From positions 1,302,001 through 1,366,000 of the forward strand of contig NZ_CP068159.1 in assembly GCF_016728505.1 (NCBI RefSeq): a DNA stretch of 64,000 nucleotides, given 5' to 3'. Positions 17,623 to 26,903 of the stretch are shown here, piece after piece (positions within the stretch are counted from its first letter, which is position 1; each line of letters opens with the position of its first letter). Under the pieces are notes generated by a model. It was not told where the DNA came from. It saw only the letters and a list, made by a program, of their open reading frames with translations, and made no database searches. Source of the stretch: Corynebacterium riegelii. Lineage in GTDB: Bacteria; Actinomycetota; Actinomycetes; Mycobacteriales; Mycobacteriaceae. A program made the position numbers and the translations under genes.

Positions 17623-18783
17623 CTAATTTTCGAAGAGTTCCAGCTGAAACTTCATGGGATTTTTTAACCGCTCGGATTTTGGCATTTCGCCGGGCAGGGT
17701 AGTGCTCTCGGCAAAGGGTGCGCCAGGCAGTCGGTCACGGCCGTGCGGCTGCGCCAAGCCCGAGAGATCCGGGCCAGCCGGGACGACACGGGTGGGGTTG
17801 ATCTCGCGGTGCACGATGTAATAGTGCTGCTTGATCTCCACAAAGTCAGTGGTGTCGCCGAACCCGGGGGTCTGGAATAGCTCGCGCAAGTAGCCGTAGA
17901 CGTTCGGCATTTCGTTGATCTTGTTCCGGTTGGTCTTGAAGTGGCCGTGGTAGACGGCGTCAAAACGAATCAGCGTGGTGTAGGCGCGGATGTCGGTCTC
18001 AGTGATGTGCTCACCCATGATGAACCGACGGGTTGCTAGTCGGTCCTCCAGCCAGTCGAGAACCTCGAAGACGTCCGTATAGGCAGCGTCATAACCCTCC
18101 TGCGATGCCGAGAACCCAGCCCGGTACACGCCGTTATTGAACTTTCTAAAGAGGAAGTCGTTGATCTCCTCCATCTCTTCGCGCTGCTCCTCCGGCGGCA
18201 GGAGGTTGGGTGCGCTGGCGCGGTGGTATTCGGTCCACTGCGTTTGGAAGTCACGGACCATCGAGTTGTAGTCATTGGTCACCACCTTGCCGCTTGCCTC
18301 TTCAACTATTGACGGCACAGTGATGCCACGCGGATAATCCGGAAAGCGCTTGAAGTACGCGTCTTGCAAGCGGGGGATCTGCAGGACCGGGTCGAGCCCG
18401 CCCGGATCCAGATCGAACGTCCAGGAGCGCTTGTCATGGGTCGGCCCAGCCAGGCCCAGGGAGATCACGTCCTCCAAGCCCATCAACCGACGCACAATGA
18501 CCGCACGGTGTGCCCACGGGCAGGCACGCGCAGCGATGAGACGGTAACGATTCGGCTGTACCGGCCAATGGAGGGTCTCGCCATTGTCATTAGGAGACGG
18601 CTGAGGGGCATCGCCGGTAACTGACGCAACGATGCGGTCACCGATGTAGTTGGTGTCCCGCTTGAACTCGCCGTCCGTCGAGGCGTTTTGGGCATCGCCA
18701 GCCCAGTCCGTCGGTGAATCCTTCTGCGCGTCCGTAGCTATTTGGGGCCTCCCTGTTGAAACGTAAAGTTGGTGATGTGTCAA
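17623..18783 (-). CDS. Glutathionyl-hydroquinone reductase family protein (Xi-class GST, YqjG/PcpF-like)
   Basis: Up to 386 aa. The thioredoxin-fold N-domain carries the catalytic ARACPWAHR motif (Cys near 88). The helical C-domain has the conserved DYNSMVRDFQTQW, NNGVYRAGF and EHITETDIRAYTTLIRFD stretches. The family reduces thiol-conjugated hydroquinones; in mycothiol-using actinobacteria the cofactor is presumed to be mycothiol. The only conventional starts are a TTG at 18783 or later internal codons. A strong AGGGAGG at 18748-18754 instead points to an ATA codon at 18741, so the real start is uncertain. Confidence 0.85.
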   Translation of the reverse strand: MTHHQLYVSTGRPQIATDAQKDSPTDWAGDAQNASTDGEFKRDTNYIGDRIVASVTGDAPQPSPNDNGETLHWPVQPNRYRLIAARACPWAHRAVIVRRLMGLEDVISLGLAGPTHDKRSWTFDLDPGGLDPVLQIPRLQDAYFKRFPDYPRGITVPSIVEEASGKVVTNDYNSMVRDFQTQWTEYHRASAPNLLPPEEQREEMEEINDFLFRKFNNGVYRAGFSASQEGYDAAYTDVFEVLDWLEDRLATRRFIMGEHITETDIRAYTTLIRFDAVYHGHFKTNRNKINEMPNVYGYLRELFQTPGFGDTTDFVEIKQHYYIVHREINPTRVVPAGPDLSGLAQPHGRDRLPGAPFAESTTLPGEMPKSERLKNPMKFQLELFEN

Positions 18784-18940
18784 CTATAGATGAATTCCGG
18801 CCAGCCACAACCAGCTGTGCTGGGGAAGCCCCAGAGCAGCCCCGGTTGAAAACCACGCCACCACCTGCAAGAAATGCCCGCTTTTTGCTGCCGCGAAGAC
18901 GCGCGTAGCTGTGACACAATCGGGGAGTTGGCAAAGATAA

Positions 18941-18955
18941 CTCAATAATTTTGAG
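18941..18955 (+). promoter_or_regulatory. Inverted repeat just upstream of hsdM
   Basis: CTCAA-TAATT-TTGAG is a perfect 5-bp-arm inverted repeat ending 10 nt before the hsdM ATG and adjoining its ribosome site. It may act as an operator or a small hairpin limiting initiation. Weak evidence. Confidence 0.3.
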
Positions 18956-18965
18956 GGAACCAGGT

Positions 18966-20561
18966 ATGGCGGATATTGAAAAAGAAGTAGCGGAGAACGC
19001 ACCAGCAACAGATGGTGCAGAACAGCGTGCTGAACTGCATAAAACAATTTGGAAGATTGCCAATGATCTCCGTGGTTCTGTAGATGGCTGGGATTTCAAG
19101 AGCTACGTGCTCAACATGCTGTTCTACCGCTTCGTCTCTGAGAACCTCACGGCCTACCTCAATGCTGAGGATCCCGATCTTGATTACGCCAACCTCTCGG
19201 ATGAGGACGCGGAGTACGGGCGCGGGGGAGTAGTCAAGGACAAGGGCTTCTTCATTCCACCGTCGCAGCTTTTTGAAAACGTTCAGGCGAAGGCTCAAAA
19301 CGACCCCAATCTGAATGAGACCATCGAGCAGGTCTTCCGCAACATCGAAACCAGTGCGGTGGGCACGGACTCGGAAGGTGACTTCAAGGGTCTCTTCGAT
19401 GATTTCCAGGTCAACTCCACCAAGCTCGGTGCGACTGTAGCGGAGCGAAACAAGAAGCTTGCTCAGCTTCTCGACGCTGTGGCGGCCCTGCCACTCGGCA
19501 GCTTCGAAGACAACAGCATTGATCTGTTCGGTGATGCATATGAGTTCCTCATGCAGATGTACGCATCGAACGCGGGCAAGTCCGGTGGTGAGTTCTTTAC
19601 ACCTCAGGAAGTCTCCGAACTCCTTGCGAGGATTGCAGCATCCGGTAAGAAAAGCGTTCGCCAGGTGTATGACCCTGCGTGTGGTTCCGGCTCCTTGCTG
19701 CTGAAGTTTGCAAAGGTCCTGGGCAAGGAGAACGTTGGCGGGTTCTACGGGCAAGAGATCAACATCACCACGTACAACCTCGCACGCATGAACATGTTCC
19801 TGCACGATATCGGGTTTGAAGCCTTTGATATCAAGCGTGGGGATACGCTTATCAATCCGCTGCACGATGACATTGAGCCGTTCGACGCCATCGTGTCCAA
19901 CCCGCCGTACTCAATCCGTTGGGAGGGTGCGGACGACCCAGTGCTGATTAATGATGATCGCTATTCGCCCGCCGGTGTGCTCGCCCCGAAATCCAAGGCG
20001 GATCTCGCGTTCACCATGCACATGCTGTCGTACCTTGACGTTGACGGCACTGCGGCCATTGTTCAATTCCCAGGCGCAATGTATCGCGGGGGAGTGGAGA
20101 AGAAGATCCGTGAGTACCTCATCAAAAACAACTTCGTCCAAGCGGTCATTCAGCTTCCCGCAGATCTGTTCTTCGGTACCACGATTGCTACTTGCATCCT
20201 CGTACTGAAGAGGTCCAAGGAAGACAGCTCCATCCTGTTTGTAGACGCTTCGAAGCACTTCAAGCGCGTAGGCAAAAACAACAAGCTTTTCCCCGAGCAT
20301 CAGGACGCGATCCTCAAACTCTACGAAGACCGTGAAGAGGTTGAGTACGAGACAGCGCTGGTTTCCAACGAAGATGTGCTTGATAACGACTCCAACTTGT
20401 CGGTCAACTCTTACGTTGCCCGTGAAGAAGTGCGTGAAGTTATTGATGTAAAGGCACTCAACGAAGAGCTGTGTCAGATCGTTGCCCGCCAACAGGTCCT
20501 GCGTGAGTCCATCGATGAGATCGTGGCCGACCTCGAAGGCGAGGTGGACGCAGATGAGTAG
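18966..20561 (+). CDS. hsdM: Type I restriction-modification methyltransferase subunit
   Basis: 531 aa from the ATG at 18966 (MADIEKEVAE). It has the N-terminal HsdM_N helical region (KTIWKIANDLRGSVDGWDFKSY), SAM-binding motif DPACGSGSLLL near residue 235 and catalytic NPPY near 311, typical of N6-adenine methylation. It forms M2S with the next gene for modification and R2M2S for restriction. It overlaps hsdS by 8 nt, so expression is coupled. Confidence 0.95.
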   Translation: MADIEKEVAENAPATDGAEQRAELHKTIWKIANDLRGSVDGWDFKSYVLNMLFYRFVSENLTAYLNAEDPDLDYANLSDEDAEYGRGGVVKDKGFFIPPSQLFENVQAKAQNDPNLNETIEQVFRNIETSAVGTDSEGDFKGLFDDFQVNSTKLGATVAERNKKLAQLLDAVAALPLGSFEDNSIDLFGDAYEFLMQMYASNAGKSGGEFFTPQEVSELLARIAASGKKSVRQVYDPACGSGSLLLKFAKVLGKENVGGFYGQEINITTYNLARMNMFLHDIGFEAFDIKRGDTLINPLHDDIEPFDAIVSNPPYSIRWEGADDPVLINDDRYSPAGVLAPKSKADLAFTMHMLSYLDVDGTAAIVQFPGAMYRGGVEKKIREYLIKNNFVQAVIQLPADLFFGTTIATCILVLKRSKEDSSILFVDASKHFKRVGKNNKLFPEHQDAILKLYEDREEVEYETALVSNEDVLDNDSNLSVNSYVAREEVREVIDVKALNEELCQIVARQQVLRESIDEIVADLEGEVDADE

Positions 20562-21711
20562 TGTCAATGATCTGATTCGAGAGCTGTGTCCCGATGGGGT
20601 GGATGCTATATCCCTTGGCGAAGCTGAGTCTTGTGGGATGGTCACCATGGGCAGAGGGAAAGTCATTTCTAAGCAAACGCTCGAAGAATCTCCGGGGAAT
20701 TACCCTGTCTACTCATCTTCCGCGGCCGGAACGGGCGAGTTCGGGCGCTATGGAGAGTTCATGTTCGAGGACGAACGGATTACCTGGTCTATCGATGGTG
20801 GAGGAAAATTCTTTTACCGTCCTGAGCATCGGTATTCAGTAACAAACGTGAGTGGTTGGATGACCTCTGATTCGACCGTGTTGTCACTGAAATTCCTGTA
20901 CCAATCTCTTATCTCTCAGTGGGAGCGTGAGGAGTTTGATTACACCCGCAAAGCTCACCCTTCGGTTATCCGGGAGGTATACACAATCCCCCTCCCTCCT
21001 CTTGAAGTCCAAAAGGAGATCGTGCGGATTCTCGACCAGTTCGCGGAGCTAGACCGCGAGCTGGAGCAGGAGATCGCGGGACGTACTGCTCAGTTCGATC
21101 GTCTCCGTGAAGATCTACTTTCAGACGAAAACTATCCGCCAGTTCCAGTGGGCAATCTCGCAGCTCGAGTTTCAACCGGTGCTACCCCCAAAGCAAGTGA
21201 AGCACGGTATTACCAGGGCGGGGATATTCCTTGGTTGAGGACCGGCGAGGTGAATTTTGGAGAGATTTGGGAGACGGAAAAACTCATTACGCAAACCGCT
21301 CTCGATGAAACTAATGTTTCCTGGATCGCAGAGAATTGCGTCGTAGTAGCTATTTCTGGTGCTACCGCAGGACGTGTAGCGGTCAACAAGATACCGATGA
21401 CCACAAATCAGCACTGCTGCAACATGCAGATTGATCCTGAGATGGCTAATTATCGGTTTGTCTTTCATGCCCTCGCATCTTCCTATGAGGAAATGAAAGC
21501 TCAGGGAAGGGGAGCTCGTGGTGACCTCAATATCTCTCTTATTAAAGGGTTTCCCATCCCACTCCCACCGCTCGAAGTCCAAGAAGAAATCGCTAACAAA
21601 CTCGACACCTTCACCGAGTACGTCGACAATCTCAAGCGCGAGCGTGAGCTGCGTCAGAAGCAGTACGAGTACTACCGTGATCAACTACTCGATTTCCCGG
21701 TGAAGGAGTAA
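20554..21711 (+). CDS. hsdS: Type I restriction-modification specificity subunit
   Basis: 385 aa from the ATG overlapping the end of hsdM. It has two target-recognition domains: residues about 1-150, and about 195-335 (the latter with GDIPWLRTGEV). Each is followed by a conserved helix beginning IPLPPLEVQ (near 147 and 340). Full length with both halves, so a bipartite recognition site is expected. No inverted repeats or extra partial hsdS genes are seen nearby, so phase-variable switching is not evident. Confidence 0.95.
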   Translation: MSSVNDLIRELCPDGVDAISLGEAESCGMVTMGRGKVISKQTLEESPGNYPVYSSSAAGTGEFGRYGEFMFEDERITWSIDGGGKFFYRPEHRYSVTNVSGWMTSDSTVLSLKFLYQSLISQWEREEFDYTRKAHPSVIREVYTIPLPPLEVQKEIVRILDQFAELDRELEQEIAGRTAQFDRLREDLLSDENYPPVPVGNLAARVSTGATPKASEARYYQGGDIPWLRTGEVNFGEIWETEKLITQTALDETNVSWIAENCVVVAISGATAGRVAVNKIPMTTNQHCCNMQIDPEMANYRFVFHALASSYEEMKAQGRGARGDLNISLIKGFPIPLPPLEVQEEIANKLDTFTEYVDNLKRERELRQKQYEYYRDQLLDFPVKE

Positions 21712-21717
21712 CTGAAA

Positions 21718-24700
21718 ATGGCACAGTTTTCTAACCCGTCTCGCTCCTTTTCGTCTCGTCCGCAACACGAATACTTCGATCCTGTTGCTGTGACGGACAC
21801 ATCAACGGTCATCGCTAGCTACGTAGCTGATGGGAAGAGTGCCACGGGGTATCAGTCCGAGGCTGATCTTGAAGATGCTTTTATCAACCAGCTCACCAAC
21901 CAGGCCTATGAACACGCTGATATTCGTACTGCCGAAGCGATGCGTGACAATCTTCGTCAGAAGCTGGAAGAACTCAACGAGTACAGCTTCACCGACTCGG
22001 AATGGGACACCTTCTACCGTGCGGAGATCGCCAACCCGTCGGCTGGCATCGTGGAAAAGACCCGCACGATGCAAGTTGACCATGAGAAGAACCTGATCCG
22101 CGAGGACGGCACGACCAAAAACATCCGGTTGATTGACAAAACGAACATCTACCGGAACTCCCTGCAGGTGATTAACCAGTACGCCACGAAGGGAAGCGAC
22201 AAAGGCAACCGGTCGAACCGCTATGACGTGACCGTACTGGTAAACGGCCTTCCGCTCGTGCATGTTGAGCTGAAACGCCGGGGTGTGGCTATCCGTGAAG
22301 CCTTCAACCAGATTGACCGCTATCAGCGGGACTCATTCTGGGCTGATGAAGGACTGTTCCAATACGTCCAACTGTTCATCATCTCCAACGGCACGCAGAC
22401 CAAGTACTACTCCAACACCACCCGTGATCTCCACGTGAAGGAAGTAGCGGGCAAGAATAACCCACGGCGGAACAAGAGGAAGACCTCCAACTCTTTTGAG
22501 TTCACGTCCTGGTGGGCGGATGCAAGCAATAAGCCGATCATGGATCTGATCGCGTTTGCAAAGACGTTCATGTCCAAGCACACACTTTTGTCCGTGCTGA
22601 CGAAGTACTGCATTTTCACCGTTGATGAGTTGTTGCTGGTCATGCGTCCGTACCAGATCGCGGCAGCCGAACGGATTCTCAACCGCATCGAACGATCTGT
22701 TCTGAATAAGCAGCTTGGGACAATCAATGCGGGTGGCTACATCTGGCACACCACTGGTTCAGGCAAAACGCTGACCTCGTTCAAGACTGCCCAGCTCGCA
22801 ACTGAGATGGAGTCAGTGGACAAGGTGATCTTTGTAGTGGACCGCAAGGATCTGGATTATCAGACAATCCGTGAGTACGACCGGTTTGAAAAGGGCGCAG
22901 CGAACTCGAATACGTCCACGCGCATTCTCACCCAGCAGCTCTCCACACCTGAGGAGTTGATGGCTGAGATTGAGCAGCGCGAGCGCGAGAAGCTCTCCAC
23001 AAAAAGGATTGATATTTCCCGTGCGGACTCAAAGATCGTGATCACCACGATCCAAAAAATGAGCCATTTTATTGCCGGTAACGATAAGCGCGAGATCTAC
23101 AACAGACACGTGGTGTTCATCTTCGATGAGTGCCACCGCTCCCAGTTCGGCAGTATGCACACGGCGATTAAGAAGAAGTTCAAGAAAGCGAATTTCTTTG
23201 GCTTTACCGGCACGCCAATCTTTGAACAGAACAAGGTTGGCTCCAACCCGAATCTGCAGACAACCGCGCAAGCCTTCGGGGACTTGCTCCACTCGTACAC
23301 GATTGTGGACGCTATCCGGGATAAGAACGTCTTGCCGTTCCGTGTGGAGTACAACGAGCTTGCTCCTGTGGATCCGGATCCGCATTCCACGATTGAGCAG
23401 CGGATGGCAGAGTTGCTCGCGCCGGGACGCGTGGAAGCGATTACCAGCTACATTTTGGAGCACTTCGACCAGAAAACGAAGCGTGATCTGGGCCAGAGCT
23501 ATATCCACAAGATTGTGACCAACGTGGAGCAGTCAGTCCGCAAACGTGGCGCATCTGAAGCCACGAAGGCGGACAAGACCGTGCGCGGGTTCAACGCGCT
23601 GTTCGCCACCGACTCGATTCCGGCTGCGCGGACCTATTACGAGGAGTTTGCTCGGCAACAAGAAAACCTGCCACCGGCACAGCGGTTGAAGGTGGCAACG
23701 ATCTTCTCCTCCCAATCAAATCCGAACAGTGACGTGGACATCATTGAGGATGAAGACTTCGATACCACCAAGCTCTCCGTGGATAACCTGGAGTTTTTGG
23801 CGGGCGCGGTTGCGGATTACAACGAGATGTTCGCGACCAACTATGACGCGTATGATCCCGAATCCTTTGAGAACTACTACAAGGATCTTTCCCAGCGGAT
23901 TAAGAACCGCGAGGTAGACCTTGTCATTGTGGTGAACATGCTCCTGACCGGGTTTGACGCGACCACGCTCAATACCTTGTTCGTGGACAAGAACCTGCGC
24001 ATGCACGGTCTGATTCAGGCGTACTCACGCACAAACCGCATCCTCAACTCGGTGAAGACCTACGGCAACATCGTCTGCTTCCGCGACTTGGATGAGAACA
24101 CGAACGAGGCGCTGGAGCTCTTCGGTAACGCCGACAATGCAGCGCAGGTAGCAATCCTTGCACCGTTTAAGGATTTCTACCGCGAGTACCAGCGCAAGGT
24201 GGAGGACTTGAAGGAGTTCTACCCAGCGGGTGAGCTGATTGCATCTGAGAAGGCTCAAGTTGGGTTTGTGAAACTCTATGGTGAGATTCTCAAACTGGAG
24301 AACATTCTGACCTCCTTTGATGAGTTCAAGGACAAGCAGCTTATTACCGAGCGTGAGTCGCAAGACTACAAGTCGATGTACCTGGACCTGCACGATGAGT
24401 TCAAGGCCAAGCGTGATGCCGAGCGCGTGGTCGATGGCTCTGGCGTTGAAGAGCCGGAAGATGATCAGCTGGTTTTTGAGATTGAGCTGGTCAAGCAGGT
24501 TGAGATCAACGTGGACTACATCGTCATGTTGGTTGATGACTTCCGTGCGAAGCAGGGAGAGGGCGACGAAGCTGGTGCGGAAGAAACCCGTGCGATCATC
24601 GGACGTAGCCTCGATTCCTCCCCGACGTTGCGTGGCAAGAAGGACCTCTTCGAGGACTTCTTGGACTCCGAGGATGGTGCGAACGCATCGGGCGATACCG

Positions 24701-24963
24701 ATGAGCGTTGGGAACAGTTTGTGGCAGTGCGTCGTGATCAGGAGCTCAATGAACTGATCAAGGCTGAGAAGCTCAAGCCTGAGCTCACCTACGCGTTCGT
24801 GGAGGAAGCACTGCAGACAGGCGTGGTGCCTACCTCCGGTACCGCGATGACGAAGCTTCTGCCTGCTACCTCAAGGTTTGGGCGGCAAGCCAACCATGAT
24901 GAGGTCCGTGCCCGCGTGGGCAAGAAACTGGCCGACTTCGTGGAGCGCTTCAAGATGATGTAG
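21718..24963 (+). CDS. hsdR: Type I restriction endonuclease subunit, translocase/nuclease
   Basis: 1081 aa. The N-terminal nuclease region ends with the (D/E)xK-like VHVELKRRG near residue 180. The helicase core has Walker A TTGSGKT near 346, DECHRSQFG (DEAD-like motif II) near 468, GFTGTPIF (motif III) near 497, and later LLTGFDATTLN and QAYSRTNR (motif VI). The C-terminal helical region binds the methylase. It starts 6 nt after hsdS; the order M-S-R in one operon is complete and apparently intact. Confidence 0.95.
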   Translation: MAQFSNPSRSFSSRPQHEYFDPVAVTDTSTVIASYVADGKSATGYQSEADLEDAFINQLTNQAYEHADIRTAEAMRDNLRQKLEELNEYSFTDSEWDTFYRAEIANPSAGIVEKTRTMQVDHEKNLIREDGTTKNIRLIDKTNIYRNSLQVINQYATKGSDKGNRSNRYDVTVLVNGLPLVHVELKRRGVAIREAFNQIDRYQRDSFWADEGLFQYVQLFIISNGTQTKYYSNTTRDLHVKEVAGKNNPRRNKRKTSNSFEFTSWWADASNKPIMDLIAFAKTFMSKHTLLSVLTKYCIFTVDELLLVMRPYQIAAAERILNRIERSVLNKQLGTINAGGYIWHTTGSGKTLTSFKTAQLATEMESVDKVIFVVDRKDLDYQTIREYDRFEKGAANSNTSTRILTQQLSTPEELMAEIEQREREKLSTKRIDISRADSKIVITTIQKMSHFIAGNDKREIYNRHVVFIFDECHRSQFGSMHTAIKKKFKKANFFGFTGTPIFEQNKVGSNPNLQTTAQAFGDLLHSYTIVDAIRDKNVLPFRVEYNELAPVDPDPHSTIEQRMAELLAPGRVEAITSYILEHFDQKTKRDLGQSYIHKIVTNVEQSVRKRGASEATKADKTVRGFNALFATDSIPAARTYYEEFARQQENLPPAQRLKVATIFSSQSNPNSDVDIIEDEDFDTTKLSVDNLEFLAGAVADYNEMFATNYDAYDPESFENYYKDLSQRIKNREVDLVIVVNMLLTGFDATTLNTLFVDKNLRMHGLIQAYSRTNRILNSVKTYGNIVCFRDLDENTNEALELFGNADNAAQVAILAPFKDFYREYQRKVEDLKEFYPAGELIASEKAQVGFVKLYGEILKLENILTSFDEFKDKQLITERESQDYKSMYLDLHDEFKAKRDAERVVDGSGVEEPEDDQLVFEIELVKQVEINVDYIVMLVDDFRAKQGEGDEAGAEETRAIIGRSLDSSPTLRGKKDLFEDFLDSEDGANASGDTDERWEQFVAVRRDQELNELIKAEKLKPELTYAFVEEALQTGVVPTSGTAMTKLLPATSRFGRQANHDEVRARVGKKLADFVERFKMM

Positions 24964-24968
24964 GGGAG

Positions 24969-25402
24969 TTAACGGGCCCCGAACAGCACCTGGTTCTGCG
25001 CGCCGGCCTGGATCAGTGCCAGGCGGGCAATGTCGAGCACGTACAGCGTGCCGGAAAGGCCCGGGATCACGGTTGCCTGCCCGTAGGAGCGGATCTGGAA
25101 CGGCTGCAGGCGCTCCGGCTCCTGGCCAAAGCCCTGGTTCCAGCACTTCTTGCCAACAAAGCGGTCCTGGATGGCAATCGCCGGGATCAGGTGCTGCGGC
25201 GGATTGCACTCCGGCTGGGATTCGCGTGCGCGCTGGGACACGCAGAGGGTTTCGTGGGTGGAGTCGAACTGGGTGAGCTCACAACGCACCGAGCCATCCG
25301 CGTTGGCAAAGCCTCGGCTGCCAGTGGCTGCTGCGGACGGTGCAAGAGCGCCTACAGGGTGGCAGCGGCAACGGCTGCCGTGAACACTGGTGTGATACGC
25401 AT
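24969..25402 (-). pseudogene. Secreted cysteine-containing protein with frameshifted signal peptide
   Basis: The ATG at 25402 opens a signal peptide, MRITPVFTAAVAAATL, that runs into TAG near 25352. The next frame continues VGALAPSAAATGS and then a sensible mature domain of about 125 aa with four cysteines, ending AGAQNQVLFGAR. Inserting one base near 25355 would rejoin a normal signal peptide and Ala-x-Ala site. So this is a recent single-base frameshift or a sequencing error. The gene starts 5 nt after the thiF stop. I do not recognise the mature domain. Confidence 0.65.
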
Positions 25403-25407
25403 AACAT

Positions 25408-26550
25408 TTAGGGTAAAGCCCAGCGGTTAGCCCCGCCAGGTAAAGAATGCAGCTGCAGCCCGTATTTGGACGCTTGACCTGCGTATTGCTCAACAAAATT
25501 TGTTGAGCGTTTGCCCGATGCGCAGTAGACGATGACCTCGCCAGGAGGCAGCGAAGCAAAGACTTCCTCCGCCGCATTACTGTCCTGCGCCACCTGGCTC
25601 ATGGGGAGGTTCTGGCCGGGATGCGCAATATCGCTAAGCACCTTCTCGTGTGGCTCACGCACATCCAACGCCACCGCCTCGCCGCGGGCCAACAGGTCCA
25701 GCAGCTCCTGGCCGTCGTTGCTGGGAAGGGCACACGAAGCGTCGTAAACCCCGAAGCCCTCAACGAGCACACGCGCCGGGTCGCGAGAAACGTTGAACTG
25801 GCGGATGGTGGCGCTCAAGGCGTCGTACATGTGCAGCCGTCCCGGGGTCACAGGGGCAAGGCCGGTGAGGAACTTCACCGCCTCCGTTGCCATAAGCCCG
25901 CCCACCACACTCGTGGTTACGCCAAGCACACCCGCGGTTGCGCAATCCGGCACGCTATCCGCATCCGGCTGGGCAGGGTAGAGGTCCCGCATGCCCACAC
26001 CATCATCTGGCGCGCCGGGGCCAGACCACCACAAGGCAACATCGCCGCGGTAGCGCAGCACGGACCCCCACATCAGCGGGGTACCGGTGATCTCTGCGGC
26101 GTCGGCGGCGAGGAATTTGGTTTGGAAGGTATCGGAGCCGTCGATAAGCAGATCAATGCCCTCAAGCGCCTGGATGAAGTTGTCCTCCGTCAGTCGCTCC
26201 TTGTTTGCATGCACGGTGATGTGGGGCTGGATTGCTTGAATGCGCTTCGCGGCAACCTCCACCTTCGCCTTGCCCACATCATCGGCGTCAAACAGGATCT
26301 GGCGGTGGATGTTGGAAAGAGCAACCGTGTCATCGTCATGCATCGTGATGTTGCCAACGCCAGTGGCCGCAAGTGTTTGCATAATTGGGCAGCCAAGCCC
26401 GCCGGCGCCGATGACCAGCACGTGCGCGTTGTGCAGGCGCTGCTGTTGCTCGGGGCCAAAACCGGGCAGGTTCATCTGCCGGGCAGTGCGCTCAAGTTCC
26501 TCGCGGGGGAGTGTTAGCTGGAAATCGGGTGTATTGCTCACTTGCACCAA
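25408..26550 (-). CDS. thiF: ThiF/MoeB-family adenylyltransferase with C-terminal rhodanese domain
   Basis: About 380 aa. The E1-like domain carries GAGGLGCP near residue 49, DDDTVALSNIHRQILF, and DCATAGVLG with the candidate catalytic Cys. Residues about 280-378 form a rhodanese domain with active-site VYCASGKRST. It would adenylate the ThiS C-terminal glycine (or a MoaD-like partner) and pass on sulfur. Starts at TTG 26550, GTG 26547 or GTG 26541 are all possible. It lies on the same strand as thiE-thiO-thiS-thiG but is separated from thiG by the urease/metal block, which is why ThiF is preferred over MoeB. Confidence 0.8.
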   Translation of the reverse strand: MVQVSNTPDFQLTLPREELERTARQMNLPGFGPEQQQRLHNAHVLVIGAGGLGCPIMQTLAATGVGNITMHDDDTVALSNIHRQILFDADDVGKAKVEVAAKRIQAIQPHITVHANKERLTEDNFIQALEGIDLLIDGSDTFQTKFLAADAAEITGTPLMWGSVLRYRGDVALWWSGPGAPDDGVGMRDLYPAQPDADSVPDCATAGVLGVTTSVVGGLMATEAVKFLTGLAPVTPGRLHMYDALSATIRQFNVSRDPARVLVEGFGVYDASCALPSNDGQELLDLLARGEAVALDVREPHEKVLSDIAHPGQNLPMSQVAQDSNAAEEVFASLPPGEVIVYCASGKRSTNFVEQYAGQASKYGLQLHSLPGGANRWALP

Positions 26551-26903
26551 TGTACGGCCTCTGTCAATTGTGCTCTGGTTGTGCTTTGGTGACGTTTTAG
26601 TTGGAAGGGCAAACCTTTGAACTCTAGATGGTCAACCGACCAATTGATCAATTGGTTAATTGAATCTATTAAGTTGGAAAGTTTTGGGTCCATAATGAGA
26701 TTATCTAAGGCCCTGGCCATTGCATTTGTGTTGCCTGTCGAGTTCCGCATCCCCCTAAACGGGGGATAGGGATTGTGAATCAGTTTATAGATTATACCTT
26801 TTAACGTGAGTTTTAATACTGAATTGATGCAGGTTTATGAATATTATGCGTTGTGACAAATTTCGCACGTCACGGGCACTTTTTCTGTCCTAGGGTGAAA
26901 AGC
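26551..26903. other. AT-rich non-coding region between thiF and the urease-linked operon
   Basis: 353 bp with no convincing gene and clearly lower GC than the neighbours. It holds divergent start regions for thiF (minus) and the EamA gene (plus) and an 18-bp palindrome at 26639-26656. It probably contains the urease operon promoter and one edge of the inserted block. Confidence 0.6.
26639..26656. promoter_or_regulatory. Perfect 18-bp palindrome, candidate operator
   Basis: ACCAATTGATCAATTGGT is a perfect palindrome in the AT-rich region about 250 bp upstream of the EamA/urease operon. There is no T-run, so it is not a terminator. A dimeric regulator binding here is plausible; which one is unknown. 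Confidence 0.5.

Noticed and set aside
26641..26800. AmtR (nitrogen) box upstream of urease
   Set aside because: Some CTAT/ATAG-like words occur, but none with the spacing of the known motif.
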